From: Ligustrum vulgare | Lineage: Eukaryota > Streptophyta > Magnoliopsida > Lamiales > Oleaceae | Direction: 5' to 3' | Length of the DNA stretch: 64,000 bases | Assembly: GCA_963555705.1 (NCBI GenBank) | Contig: OY743188.1 | Span: 28,169,383-28,233,382 of the forward strand | In this document: one piece after another, positions 1 through 12,149 of the stretch | Layout: each line of letters opens with the position of its first letter | Numbering within the stretch: the stretch's first letter is position 1 | Notes under the pieces: generated by a model | What the model saw: only the letters and a program-made list of their open reading frames with translations | The model's database searches: none | Told to the model about the DNA's origin: nothing | Translations under genes and position numbers: made by a program

Positions 1-258
1 CGAACTTATCAAGGATTTAATCAAATCTTTGTAGCGTTCACCAAACTTGAACTTATCAAAGTCATGGGCAACCTTTGTGGCGTTCAATCCATGTGGGTTC
101 TTGTCTCCGCATCTTAACGGGTCTAAGGTTCAATATACCTTGGGTTCTTGAGTCGTGAGACTCGGGTCTCCATGTCATCGTTTGTCTCCGACCTGAATTC
201 GGAACTTTCCCGGAGTTCACTAAATTATTTCGTGAGCGTCCCACCCGGGATCACATCA
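1..258 (+). mobile_element. 3' part of an LTR, retrotransposon remnant
   Basis: The first 258 bases end in CATCA and are followed two bases later by TGGTATCAGC, which resembles the initiator-tRNA-Met primer binding site of plant LTR retrotransposons. The text around 60-190 is similar to 40770-40980, so the same LTR family occurs twice in the window. The 5' part of the LTR lies outside the window. No coding sequence follows; the internal region seems to be cut off before about 640. Confidence 0.5.
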
Positions 259-260
259 TC

Positions 261-270
261 TGGTATCAGC
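261..270 (+). other. Primer binding site (tRNA-Met type)
   Basis: TGGTATCAGC matches the first nine bases of the common plant TGGTATCAGAGC primer site and directly follows the LTR end. Confidence 0.5.
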
Positions 271-639
271 TTACAATCTACCATATTTCTCAACAAGATT
301 TCTTGATAAGTTCAAAAAAATTATCAAGAGTTATATAACTTTGTTTGGCTTGTGGACTCAACAACGATACCATTCGTGCAATCTCGTTTGACAAAGTTGT
401 AACTATTGGCCAAATAATTCCAAAATCCATTCCTTAATCAACAATTTTGGATCTATTTCAGATTCTTGCATTTTCTTGATTTTCTTGTTCTTTGTGTTCT
501 TCATAGTTTTCTTTGATTTGATCCATTTGAAAATCCCATAAAAATTCAAACTCGTTTATTTTAGTCAATTCCTATCCAAATCGTCTAAGACATGTGAAAA
601 TGTCGAGAATAATTATAAATATTGAGATTGTGCAAAAAG

Positions 640-1191
640 TCCAGAATCAAGGCCCAGGAAGAAAGCTATACGAGCTCTCTGGAAAAATTCGTGAGGGCTC
701 CTAGCATAATAATTTAGTTCTGACCATTCTAGGGGACACTGTGTGGGCTCGCGGTACAAACTGGTGCAGTCGCACAGTTATAACTTCCAACAGAATTTCC
801 AACTTTAAATCTGTTTAAGTAGGTTCCCAATATTTATTTGCACTCCAAATCCTTCCACATCCAAATAGTGCATTTTGGTCCCCATACTTTAGAATCTTCT
901 AAATTAGCTTGTTTCAACTCTCAAATTCTTCAATTACGTCCTCCAAATCTTGATTTCTTCACTTTAGCACCATGCATGTTTCTCAATTGAGCTCAATAAC
1001 TCCCAAATGTGCATCTTAACTTCAATTATCATCTAATTGTGCATTATTTCCATCAAATTCTTCATTCACTATCATTTGGGAAGTTTTCTGAAATGTAAAC
1101 AAATAAATTCAAATTAAGTAGTATTTATTCCAAAAAGGCAATATAATATCCTAATTTTTGCATATAAGTAAGTGTATAAAAACACTTATCA
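640..1191 (-). mobile_element. Truncated Athila-type Gypsy LTR
   Basis: The segment ends in an AAGTGTATAAAAACACTTATCA block. That block is the terminal sequence of the Athila-type LTRs at 38498-39986 and 53560-55995 in the same orientation, and of 45243 and 49216 in the opposite orientation. A CAGTCGCACAGTT motif at about 764 recurs at about 39530. The inner part of the LTR is missing. There is no coding sequence. Confidence 0.55.
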
Positions 1192-2653
1192 AGTTACCAC
1201 CATCTATTGTGAAGGACCATTGTTGAGGTCGTTTTTGTTGGAACTAAAATGCTAGTTGAGAAGAAAATTGTCAAGCTTTAATATGTGGATTACCAAGAAC
1301 TAGCTTCTCTATTGATCCTGAGTTATGACACTAACTATAAGTAGGTAAGTCATGAAGGCTTCAATATTGTATGTTAATGTCTCGTATTGATGATCAAGTT
1401 TACTAAGAAGACAAAATACATTTTCCTTTTCAGTTGGATGGCTGTAATATCTATACACACGCCTTCAAAAATGCGAATGTGGTCAACTATCGCTTCATGA
1501 AGAGAATCTGAACTTAAGATGAAAAATTCATGAGCTTTATAAATTGTGAAAAATGTGTGAAATATATATGCTTTAAGTAAGGGTGAGAAAAATTGGTTGT
1601 ATATTTGAAAAAATAAGCTTCATTTAAGAGGTCCAAACTGTGTTCAATGATTTCACTTTTATTAGTAGGAGAATAAGATTATTGGCAATGATGTTTAGCA
1701 TACAAAATTAAGGTTTGGAGTCCTACTTACAAAGGATTAGTGACAAGGTACACACTTGAGTCACTTATACAATTTACTGTAGATTAACTTAAGAAGAGAA
1801 TGTGAGAAAAGTTTACTATCATTTGATTTTTAGATTTCCTATAATCCTAAACTAGCTCAAGCACTTCATAATATATATACTCAAGCCCTACTTCGTTTTT
1901 CTGCATGGCTGTTCATTGTACCCATTCTCTATAAACACATTCTATATATCTTTTAAGAAATCCAAAAACACATTCAACCCAAATATTCATATCTTTATTT
2001 ATTGAGATCCTACAACCACATATTAGGAAAGCATCAAAGTTCTTAATCTTAAACACCCACATCCTTAACACGTCAAGGAATACACTTTCTCAATTGGAAC
2101 TTCTGAGGCTACTAAAAATTTGAGGAAAATTGGACTACACGCGTAGGAAATACAAACAAGATTTACATATTCTTGGTTATCCAATTGGACAAGATCAAGA
2201 AGCTAGAAATGTGAATATCAGTATCTTTGGGTTGCAGGAGTAGTGCAGGAAGTCCAGTAGAGTTTCTAGAAAGCATCTAACTGTAAACTATATTGTCTAT
2301 AGTGGAGTAATTGGTTTGGTCCCGAAGTTTTTACGCACTTTGGATTTCTCCGTCACAATTATTGGTGTTATTTACTTGTTATCAATTTACAACTGTGGTA
2401 ATTCAATATAGGACATGTTGACTTATTTGATCAATATCTTAGAAGTAATTAATAAAGTGACGTGTCCTTTTTAATTGTATTAATTCTGCAGTAAGGTCAA
2501 ACTATCTAGGTAATCCAAAACTTTCAAATAGCATGAAGAAAAATAAAGTCAAGAAGAAGTTACAAACATGTGCTTCATGGCCATTGAAGATGAGGTAAAC
2601 ACAAGTGACAATCCTTCATATGATACATTATCTATTTCTTATGAAGTAATTAT
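1192..2653. other. Intergenic, nothing recognised
   Basis: AT-rich DNA without a convincing reading frame, repeat or transposon end. Confidence 0.5.
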
Positions 2654-2689
2654 CACTAGTACAAATTTATCCAAAAAATGACATTCGCT

Positions 2690-2885
2690 TTTAAGAATAA
2701 TCGACTCCTATAAAAGAGCGGTGAAAATCGTGTAAATATGACTCAACTTTATCCGTTGCCAACTGACGCGTGAAATTAAGCATAGGAAAAAAGCGTCGAT
2801 TCTAAATCAGAACCGATGCCTATAGTCTAGGAACAGGCATTGGTCTTAGCTCGGAACCGACGCCTTTAGTCCTATTATAAAAAGG
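2690..2885. repeat. Left subterminal repeats of the 2654-8296 CACTA element
   Basis: Several divergent copies of a motif around CCGACGCC and its complement follow the left terminus. In CACTA elements such subterminal repeats are transposase binding sites. Confidence 0.6.
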
Positions 2886-3172
2886 GGAAATTACATAAAA
2901 TGTCCATTTTTACATTGTGACTTGCAAAAATGTCCCAATTCTTTGTTATGTCCATTTTCTTAAATTTTAGACTTAAATGCCCTTATTACAAATCAGAAAC
3001 TCCAACAGCAAGGACAAAATTTTAAATATAATTTTTTATGTAGTTACAAATGAAAATTTGATACATAATCTAATCTATATATTCAAGAGGACAAATGTGT
3101 CCATTCTTGGGGTCCACTAAAAAATATGGTTTAGGTTTAGTCTAACACGTCCATCTCGACCCATCCCACAAT

Positions 3173-3339
3173 TTGAAGGCAAAATACAGACGAAATCATC
3201 TGAAATTGAAGAACTTCATTCTCTTTCAAATCCCTGGTGGTGTGGTGGCTACTGGAAATAAATGTACCAAGTCTTTACAGGTGGGGCTTCATGGTGTGGT
3301 GAAGAAAGCAGTTAGCTTTGGTGGATGGCATTGGCTGGT
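3173..3339 (+). pseudogene. Exon-like fragment, unrecognised, captured in CACTA
   Basis: An open frame containing GGVVATGNKCTKSLQVGLHG and ending SFGGWHWL runs directly into a consensus splice donor (GTAAGT) at 3340. Its composition and donor look like a plant gene exon rather than noncoding DNA. I do not recognise the parent gene. It lies inside the non-autonomous CACTA element. Confidence 0.35.
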
Positions 3340-4429
3340 AAGTTTTGCAAAAGTCTGAGTGTTTTTGGGATGATAAATTGAAGTTATTATTTGAAGAAAT
3401 GTGAGATAATAGTAAAATTATGTTTTATTTTATTTTTAGAAACTTTCAATGGAACTATGTGTAATTTGAGTATTTCTTGAATTTTTATGGTAATAATCTC
3501 CATTTTTGTGTGTGAATTTGTGATGGGATTTCATCAAATTCTTTGTACTTCCGAAATGTTGGATAAAAATTTATTCAAAATTATGAAGCTAGATGCTTTT
3601 TAAAGTGATTTTTTGTTCAAAAATTTCTCTTTTGATTGCTCTGTGCGTGCCAAATATGGGAATTTCATAATGAAGTTTGTTGCTTGTGGTTTTGTGAGTG
3701 TATCCGCTGTTATCATAGATTTTTTTTAATTTAAGAATTTCTTCATTGCATCTTCAAAGTGATATTAACTTCTTTCGTTAATAATTTATGATCTATTTCG
3801 ACGAAATAATGGGGTTTCATTTGTTTTCTTCCTTGAATTTTAAATATTTTTAGGGATTGGTGGTGGTGTAATTGATTGTTAAACCATATATAACTGGGAG
3901 TTGGGATTAAATACAGTTGGTGTCCATTTATTTCCAATTCCTTAACATCGCCATAATCATTACTGCGAATACCAAAATTTTCAAATCAACTAGTTAATTT
4001 TCCTTGAAATTCTATCTGAATTTGATTTTAACATAAAGAGTTGCCTATAAGTATTGCTTTTTCCCCCTATCAAATCCCTTGAGTAGAAAATTAGTCTTCT
4101 TTGTAATGCTTATTTGTAATTTCATAATTAACATGAAAGTTATTGGTTCTGTAAGTTCCTACAAACAGAACACTATACAGAAAACACAAAAAATTATAGT
4201 TGTTCATCCTCAATGTGTATGTATGTCAACTTATTGCTGCTGATTATACTGTAGCGAAGAAGGGGAAATTCATGCATTTTTTTTTAAAACTTCACTTCTC
4301 GCTTTTTGGCAGCTTTATAATTTTATTATTATATAGTTATATGTGAACCAATTGACTAACTCTAAGAAGCCTTCTTGGCCGAGCTTTGGTTGAATGTATG
4401 CTAACTAGTGGAGTGTCGTTTTAAATGTA

Positions 4430-4579
4430 TGGTCGTATGAAAATCCAAGGAAAGTTGATGATCTACCACCTCGCAAGCCTCGTTCAATTCGGCTGAAGAT
4501 TTCTAGTGCTACCATGAAAATTCCTAACACATGTAGCGGACGGAAGAGGGTAAAGAGTGATGAGAAGGAGAACAATTGA
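4430..4579 (+). pseudogene. Exon-like fragment, basic C-terminus, unrecognised
   Basis: An open frame ending in TGA encodes a basic segment (YENPRKVDDLPPRKPRSIRL, later GRKRVKSDEKENN) that resembles the C-terminal tail of a nuclear protein. There is no good start codon, so it is probably a terminal exon captured by the surrounding CACTA element. The source gene is unknown. Confidence 0.35.
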
Positions 4580-4913
4580 AGAAGAATGATCTCGTTTTGG
4601 TTTTTAAATATAGTCTTGAATTAGATTTAGCATTTAGAGTTCCTCATTTGTGATCCACATTTTGCACATCTATTAGTGAGTTGTTTACTGGAGCATGTTT
4701 TTTGAAAGAGTAACTCGACTATTTGTTATGTAATTTGGCTTATTCTCAAGTTTTTGGACTGATTATGTAATTCTTGATACATGAAATGTCAAGTGTCTAG
4801 AAAAACAGGTCTCGTTTGTTGAGAAAGACATATGAAAATGTCGAGAATAATTATAAATGTTGAATATTAAAGTGCGAAATGTAGAGAATTTAGTTTTCAA
4901 GTAACTAAATCAA

Positions 4914-5102
4914 GATGAATCACATCATGTGCCTGCTGATTTCACCTTGGAAGAAGCTCAATTTTTGTTTGGAGTTCCATATGTGAACAAGTCTGGCGAT
5001 GAAGGAGGACTGCCTGTGAACATGGAAGAAATCATTGTTATAAGCTCCAACGAGGAGGAAGTTAGTGATGTTTCTGGTATCTCCTCGGTTGATGATTGGT
5101 AG
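4914..5102 (+). pseudogene. Exon-like fragment, acidic C-terminus, unrecognised
   Basis: An open frame of 62 codons ends in TAG at 5100-5102. It begins near DESHHVPADFTLEEAQFLF and finishes with an acidic stretch (EEIIVISSNEEEVSDVSG) before VDDW. Plant-like codon usage and the acidic tail suggest a terminal exon of a host gene. It is on the same strand as the 4430-4579 fragment and could come from the same or another gene. Confidence 0.35.
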
Positions 5103-5794
5103 ACGTGATTATCTGCTTTATGGAAGTTTAGGTGAATAAGCATTTTTTTGTGTCGTCAAATTACTATTTGTTGTTCTGCACTTCATGCAAGTTGCTTTGT
5201 AATGAAGGTAATATGACGTGAATGCAACATATTTAACTAATATGATGTCAATCAAATGGCGTTCTTGATATAAGTTAACATAAACATGATGTCAATAAGA
5301 AAGCACTTGAAATGATAAACAAAGATGTTCTCAATCATTGCAAATTCATTTCCGACATTTGGAAAGTGTCTAGAACAACAATCTAAATGTTAGTCTCGAT
5401 ATTTAAAATGTCGAGAATATCGTATCAGGATTCCTTCATTACTTGCTTTTATCATCTTCTTCAACCACCATTATTTAGAAACATTTCATTTTCACGAAAA
5501 AAAAAAATGTTTTTCTCAAAATTCATTTGGTTATTACCTAATAGATAATAAAAGATTTGATTGAGACCAGTAGATATTAATTAGTCTTGATGTGACTTGT
5601 CAAGGAAGAAATGATTAAAAATTGGGATATGAAACTATTTAAATAATTTTTTATTTTATTTTGAGTGTTCATCAAGGGTAAGATAGTCAATTTATACCTA
5701 AATTTAGACATTTTTTGCAAAAAGTATCAACATTGGATACAACTATTGTGATTAGCATGAAATTGAACATTTTTTAAAATTTCCCTTATAAAAA

Positions 5795-6060
5795 TGAAAA
5801 AATCAAACCTAAAAACCCTCCTCTGTTTCCCTCTAAAATCTCTCGTCTCCTCTCCCGATTCCCCAGCCACCGCCGACCTTTCTCGCTTCTGGATTTCACT
5901 GGTTGACCACCGCGCCACCACACAAGATTAGATCCTTCCCCTCCCCCCCCCCCCCCCCGGCACGCGCACACACGATCTTGACACACACACACACACACGG
6001 TCCACAATAAGACCCCCCTTTTTCCCTCCTCCCAGACTGCGCACACACACGGGGTTGCAA
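5795..6060 (+). other. Possible captured 5' UTR with poly-C and AC microsatellites
   Basis: A pyrimidine-rich stretch typical of plant 5' leaders is followed by a C-run (about 5941-5958) and an AC repeat (about 5981-5998). The sharp rise in GC against the surroundings fits a captured gene 5' end inside the CACTA element. Reverse-strand frames here are low-complexity artefacts. Confidence 0.3.
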
Positions 6061-6848
6061 TTTATGGGAATTTTTGTGAATTTGAGTTGAAGAAACTGGA
6101 GTATTGGAAACAATTTGAGGTATTTTTATCATGCATTTTTTGGGAACATATATTACATTTTTTTGTTTTTGTTTTAGGGAACAATACGAGACTTCTTTGT
6201 TTAGCATTTCTTGATGGGTTGCAAAGTATCTTGCTGAGATCTAATTTTTTCAGTTTGGTCAAGGTTTTTGTTTAGTTTATTCTTGATTGATTGTGAACAA
6301 ATTATCTGCTTTTGAATTATGTATATTTTTCGAGTTTCCTTTTTTGGACTTCAAATGATAGAGAAATTGCTTCTTAACTTTCCGATTCCATATTATAGAC
6401 TCTGGTTTCTGGGTTGTTTTTGCATATAAATTGTCAAATTATAGTCAATTAATACAGTGCAATGTAAACATCCATTGGTGCTCTAAGGCCATCATAACGG
6501 ATTTGGTTGATTGCTTGCTTGCTCGTGTTGACTGTCCTTTTTGGCCAAAAATAGTGTTAGGGAATTGTTCAAAGCTCCATCATATAAATGCACAAATAAA
6601 TTTGGACTATCTATATAGAAGGTGATTGATTTCTGCTTTACTATCAAGAGTCAAATAATGATCTAGCAATTGCCAATTGTAATATATGACTAGATCAAAC
6701 TTTCTTATGTTGCTAATGCCCGGTTTATTGCTGAGAGATGGATGCAAATTGTCAATCATATGATCATAATTAAATTATTTACTCGGTACACTTGTACTTT
6801 TTTCAATCATCAGATTAATATCTGTTGAATTTGATTTTTGTTACACAG

Positions 6849-6952
6849 AGTTTCAAGGGAGAAAAGTGATAAAGAAATTATGAGGGAAATTCAAGCAATT
6901 ATGAGAAAGATAGCATCCAGCATTACATATTTGCCATGCCTTGATGAACCAT
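6849..6952 (+). pseudogene. MAD2: Captured exon of MAD2 (spindle assembly checkpoint)
   Basis: The 104-bp segment lies between an acceptor (TTACACAG) and a donor (GTAAGA). It translates as VSREKSDKEIMREIQ, then IASSITYLPCLDEP, the central part of the HORMA domain of plant MAD2, which binds CDC20 at unattached kinetochores. The exon phase and flanking intron sequence are kept, so it was captured as genomic DNA. No other MAD2 exons are visible and it sits inside a non-autonomous CACTA element, so it is a gene fragment. The exon is open throughout. Confidence 0.85.
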
Positions 6953-7719
6953 GTAAGAATTTATTGGATTAATATAATGGGATTGTTATTGTCATTCGAT
7001 GTTGCTCGAAAGTTCTCATCAGAATCTGAGGTTGGTGCTTGGGCTAATCCAATGTACTAGTTTGAAGTGCTCTTGTTCTTGGTACTCGACCACCAAATTT
7101 AGGTGCACAATATTCGAGATTTTAATTTTCAAGTAATTTGTGTGCGCACGTGTGTGTACATGCTCTTTTTCTTGGTGCCAAAATACTAACTTTTGAGTGC
7201 TTGCCTAACCAACAACATAATTGGCTCGTTTTGGTCTATTCCAAGTTTTATTGGCTCTGTTTTGAGTTTTATTTATTTTCTTGGTCGTTTTGAAGACATG
7301 ATTGTTTATCTAGTAACTTGTTTGTTGTCAAACCTGTTAATAATTTGAGTAAGCTGTAATTCACCAGTGCAGAGGCATGGGTCGTGACTTGTACTCTGCT
7401 GTAATTTGAGTTAGCTGTAATTTGATTGGTTTGATTTTGCCTGAGGTTCATTGTGATATTGTACTTTGATGGTGCTGGTTTTTTGTAGATCCATCTGTTC
7501 TATATGTCAGTAGTTTCTTTCTTTTTTTTTTTTTTTTCCCAGCTTGATTAGTTGTTTCATCTATTTATCTATGAACTATTTTTGCTGTTAAACCTGTTTA
7601 ATGTTGTGTGTTAATTGTAATAGTCTGTTTAGAATTCAAGTTTTTATATGTTGAATACATTGCTCTAGTTGGTAACAATATAAAGTCACACTTTGTTCTA
7701 TTTATAATTTTCTTGACAG

Positions 7720-7845
7720 GAAACATATGAGCTTGTGGTATCCATTATTGAGAAATACATCAACACCAGTGATGTGGAAGTTGCTGCTTTTGATCTCAAA
7801 GAACTAGGATTGACCAAATATCATCCTTACTTTATTAGGAAATGA
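7720..7845 (+). pseudogene. Exon-like fragment with helical C-terminus, unrecognised
   Basis: After a good acceptor (TTCTTGACAG), a 41-codon open frame (ETYELVVSIIEKYINTSD, later FDLKELGLTK) ends at TGA 7843-7845. The pattern suggests two amphipathic helices. It looks like the last exon of a host gene captured by the CACTA element. I do not recognise the parent and do not assume it is MAD2. Confidence 0.35.
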
Positions 7846-8084
7846 CTATTAACCCCTGTTAGGTAGAATATTTTTTTTTTTTTTTTTTTTTTGAATAGTT
7901 TATACAAAAAGTGAATTTGAGAATAGTTGGTCAATTCCAATTCTGAATGTATGTATTTTTGAGTTTTTTAATTTATTGATTGACATTTTGACTTGATTAG
8001 CATATATTTTCAAGATAGTATTTAGCTTTCATGATTTGAATTTAGTTGGAATTTCACCAAGTTTACAGGTTCGAAAGAAAAAAA

Positions 8085-8260
8085 ATTAACTTTAGGCGTC
8101 GGTTGTTACTTTAGGCGTCAGTTGTTAGTCAACAACCGATGCCTAAAGTTAAAAAAAAAAAAAATTAACTTTAATTTTAGGCTTCGTTTTACAACCGACT
8201 TGTAAAGTCGTCTCTGCCAAACGCGTCGCTTATACAACCGATGCCTTTTGTCTTTAACAA
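8085..8260. repeat. Right subterminal repeats of the 2654-8296 CACTA element
   Basis: Direct and inverted copies of TTTAGGCGTCGGTTGTTA-like units with poly-A stretches, matching the subterminal repeat motif of the CACTA element at 15376-24035. Confidence 0.65.
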
Positions 8261-8299
8261 CCTACGTAAATGACTCATTTTGTTTTTGTACTAGTGTAT

Positions 8300-9199
8300 T
8301 AAAGCATTTGAAAAACTTGCTCTTAAACATTCCACTCTAAAAAAAGCAACATATTTTATTTAAAAATGAAACCAAAATGATTTTAGAAGAACATAGTTTT
8401 TTTTTTTGAAAAAGAAAAGGATGATCACAATGTTTTAATTAGAAAGAAAAAAAAAATCATCTTTAAAAGAAAAGTTTTGAATTTGGAAAATATTGTTCAC
8501 AAATTCACTGAAGTTAAGAAATACTTTGAGTTAATGCCTAGTGAAAAAAAATGTGTTTTTGATAAATGAGGATTTGAATATGAACTATTTTCTAAATTGT
8601 ATAAAATGTGTTCACAATTTTTTTTATTTTTTTTTGTTAAAGCTTCAACCTTTTCTTCTTATCAAAATATTACATGTAATTTTTGCAATAGAAATTGACA
8701 TGTAACTTTTAATTATTTGGTAAAAAAGAACTTACATTTTGAAAGAAAGCACAAGCGAATTAAGGGATCCACTAGCACTAACTATCAATGACACAAAGTT
8801 GTATGGGTAGCACATATCAAAATTTAAATCTTATCTTAAAAATATCATCAAAGATGAGAAGCAATTGATTATTGAATAATGGTTGCACAAAAAACATGAT
8901 CGAAAATGAAACATCATTATCAAACTTCAAGAAGAAGGATGTGATCATGTTACTTCTGGAGATAATGCCAAAGGAAAAATTATTGGTATTATGTAAGAAA
9001 ACATTTCACGTTCAATTATTCTTATTCCTTCTTTACAAAAGTTTTCTTTACCAACACTTTTATTAAAATGTAAATCTCTTTCTATACTTAAATTGGATTA
9101 TTTGTTAAGAGATATTATTAGTTTAAAGCTTTAATTCAATAATTCACATTATTTCATCTTTTATTCTTCAATCATCAAAGTTTTTCAACAAAACACTTG
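8300..9199. other. AT-rich intergenic, nothing recognised
   Basis: Homopolymer-rich AT DNA without coding or repeat structure I can support. Confidence 0.5.
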
Positions 9200-9640
9200 A
9201 GCTAAATTCGTTGCTATAAATTGAAGTGTTCTCCAAACTCTCTTGATACTTAATTTGAATATCATTTTTTGAAGAGAGTTCTTTTACTTGTAAAATCATT
9301 TATATTTTGGTGGTTTTGAGAGCCTTTGAAATCTCAATTGTTGTTAAAGATATGTATTCTTTGTTGTAAGTTGCCTAAGGTTATGGTCTCCTTGTTGTAA
9401 GTCACCTAAGGATAATTGCCCATTGTTGTAAGCACTTAAGAATTGGTACTCATTGTTGTAAGTTACCACGATAGTAAATCTGGCCTTGCTCGTGAAGGAG
9501 AGCTTGGTAACAGGGACGTAGAACACATTGTGTAATCCACTTGTCATCTTTAAATTATTGCACTTACTCTGAATTGCTTATTTATATGGTGCTATGTTTA
9601 TTTAATTGACATAACTTGATTTAAATTATTGAATCTATTT
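9200..9640 (+). mobile_element. Possible Copia LTR remnant with short tandem repeats
   Basis: A TTGTTGTAAGT-containing unit of roughly 30 bp recurs about four times between 9358 and 9465. It is followed by an AACAGGGACGTAGAACACATTG-like segment of the kind seen near the 3' end of Copia LTRs. It lies just upstream of Copia pol sequence, which suggests a rearranged LTR. The boundaries are not clear. Confidence 0.3.
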
Positions 9641-9645
9641 ATATA

Positions 9646-10346
9646 CTTCTCTTATTATAATGTGCACTAATATCTTTTGTATTGTTTTTTTTTTCGAGAT
9701 TATTTATCAGCGAAGTTTCCAAAGCCAATTTACCCTTTATTTATTTATTCTTGGGTTATCAATCCTGAAGGAGTTAAAGGGTACATGTTATGAGTTTTAG
9801 GTGTACATGGTATAAAAATAATTAATATTAGAAATGTTGTATTCAATGAATTTGAAATGTCACGTCTAACAATCAAAACTAGGAATTTAGAAGAATTTGA
9901 AATTAATAAGGATTCTCGAATTCAATTGAAGTTGACTAAACATAATCATTCCAACTCTGAAGAGAATAGAAGTGTCAATACTTTACCCGAAAGAAATGAA
10001 GTTGAAAATGAGGAAAACGAATTAGATAAACAAACTAGGGAACTTAAACTTAAGAATCCCATTCATCCTATAGAAGATACCTCAATTCTGGATTATCAGT
10101 TGTTTAGAGATAAGGAAAGAAGGCAGGTGAGACATAATACTAGATATGAATATCTGAACTTGACTGAATTTTCCTTAGTTTCAGGTGAAGGTCTTGAACA
10201 ATCAAAATCGTCGTCTTTTGGAGAAGCAAAAGAAGGGTTCAAATCTGAAAATGGGAAAAAGGCAATGAATGAAAAATATAAAAATTTGTTAAGGAACCTA
10301 AGGATCAAAGAATAGCACAATGTAAATGGATTTACAAACCGGAAGG
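9646..10346 (+). pseudogene. Copia pol fragment, integrase end to RT linker (copy 1)
   Basis: The frame at 9857-10315 encodes the acidic linker between integrase and reverse transcriptase of Copia polyproteins, with the marker DYQLFRDKERRQVR. Just before it, decayed integrase C-terminal text can be read (EGVKGY-like), and after it a CKWIYK block, the usual start of the reverse-transcriptase domain. The sequence then breaks off. A near-identical second copy lies at 14272-14970. Stops and frame changes make it a pseudogene. Confidence 0.8.
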
Positions 10347-12149
10347 GATGGTCTGATCCACACCAAGTTGCTCTACGGCGTGTAAAACCTTTTTGTGAAG
10401 TTCAGGTGTCCAGTCTACCTAAATTGGACCAAGCAAAAGTAAATAACTGTCTTCTAAAAATTATCATCGGAACCTTCAGTAAAGTAATGACTATGTACTA
10501 AGAAAGTCAATTGGAACATTACATAATAGTAGATGATGTTATGAACCCTCGAGAAAAACTTAAATTCATGAATCATAAAATTACTTAATGACCAAAAAAA
10601 TAAAAAAGTAAAAAAAATGTGATATAGGTGACATGAAAAGCTCCTATGGAGATGACAAAACAGAGATTCAGCTAAAGTACATTTTATGAAGTTTGGAGCT
10701 TATTTACATAAATAACGACAAACAGATATCAAGCTCATTTTCATCACAAAAAATTTGGAACATTTCTTTTTAAGTTGAAAATTCCCAGAAAGGTTGGAAA
10801 TGCTACAAAATGTTTTCATGCTTTTATGCGATGCTCAAGGACTACTTGCACTTCCTTTGCAAGTTAACAGAATCAGATAATGTAATTTAGTGAACCCAAC
10901 TTCATTTCTAGGAAAAAACCAAAGGAAATTAGAAGCTCACTGCAATAAATCCTTAAGAAAACAAAAACTAATTAAGGATGTTAAGAACTGTAAAAATACA
11001 CACACCTATAGATATACCTTTTAGTTTCACAGAATTGTACAATGATGTATATCTATAATGATATGATTTCTTAACACAGAAAGAAAATAGATAGTGCATA
11101 TTTCGAAGGGAGGACACCCCTTATATAGAGCATGCAGACAGGTAGGCATAAATTCCTCCCCAACCCCACTCCCACTCCCACTCCCTTGCCATCCTTAACC
11201 CATTCTCGCATTTTCTACCCCTAATATATCCCACCAACAACACAATCTACTTAACCACCACACTAGGACAGTCCCCAGCCACTTACCACCTTTCCCTTGC
11301 CATTCTTAACTCATTCTCCAATTTTTTTGCCTTTCTCCCACCACCAATCCCTTTCAATGTTCTCTTCTACCATTAACACCACAAGCTCAAAATCAATCAG
11401 CACAATACTTTTATGAATAGAACCCAAAAATTAATTACAAACAAATTGCTAAGAGGGTGGTAGGATAGATGAAAATACATATAAAAAAATGAAATAAATA
11501 AACAAGAAAGGAAATAATGAGAACAAATGGGATAGAACCCAAACCAAATCAAAAGTAGAAACAACCAAATACAATATAATGTAGAAACCGCAAGATACAA
11601 TCCAATCTAAAGCTACAAAAACTCGAATGAATAGTACTGTGGTGAGCTCAGACCATTACAGTGCTGGAGAAGCTGCAATCGAAGTGTCAAGTAGGGCTGG
11701 AAAAGGATGAAGAAAGGTAGAACAGTGTCCTAGACCCCAGCCTGAACCACGAGCACCAAATCCCAGACTTACCCAGCCTAGATTGGGATTTAGTAATACC
11801 CAATCCATTTGAAAACTCAACACTCAGATACGGGGTAACACAGAATCCTCAAACTCGCAAGGACAACTACAAAGTAAAAAATAGGTTGAAATAATCAAGA
11901 TTTAGAGTAAGATCTACAGCTACTAATAGACAGCAGCGTATGTGCGAAGGGGGAGGGAAAGGAGAAAGGGGCTTACACAGGTGGAGATGGAGGTGGCGGT
12001 CACCGGCGTTTAGGGGAGTCGGGCGAGATAGGAGAGGAGGGCTGAGGTAAGATTGTCACGATACCAGATGTGATGTCCAAAGCTAGGTTTTAAAGTTAAA
12101 GGAAATTGTAAATTAAGCCCACAACTTTAGATAATATAAAAATTTGCCC
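10347..12149. other. Noncoding, probably transposon-derived
   Basis: No gene recognised. A short (CCCACT)n microsatellite lies at about 11161-11184. The GC-richer stretch around 11930-12060 resembles a reverse-oriented 5' leader but has no supported coding frame. This is probably the interior of the element whose right end is at 12537. Confidence 0.3.

Larger units (their letters stand above)
2654..8296. mobile_element. CACTA element carrying host gene fragments (Pack-CACTA)
   Basis: The left end reads CACTAGTACAAA and the right end TTTTTGTACTAGTG, so the termini are inverted repeats starting with CACTA. Both ends are flanked by TAT (2651-2653 and 8297-8299), the 3-bp target duplication expected of En/Spm-CACTA elements. 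Subterminal copies of a GGCGTCGGTT-like motif lie inside both ends and resemble those of the larger CACTA element at 15376-24035. No transposase is visible, so the element is non-autonomous. Its 5.6-kb interior contains exon-like host fragments, including an exon of MAD2 at 6849-6952. Confidence 0.85.

Noticed and set aside
5786..6207. Overlapping minus-strand frames over the poly-C / AC-rich stretch
   Set aside because: Low-complexity translations (VCVCV, GGGG) from microsatellites; the plus strand looks like a captured 5' leader.
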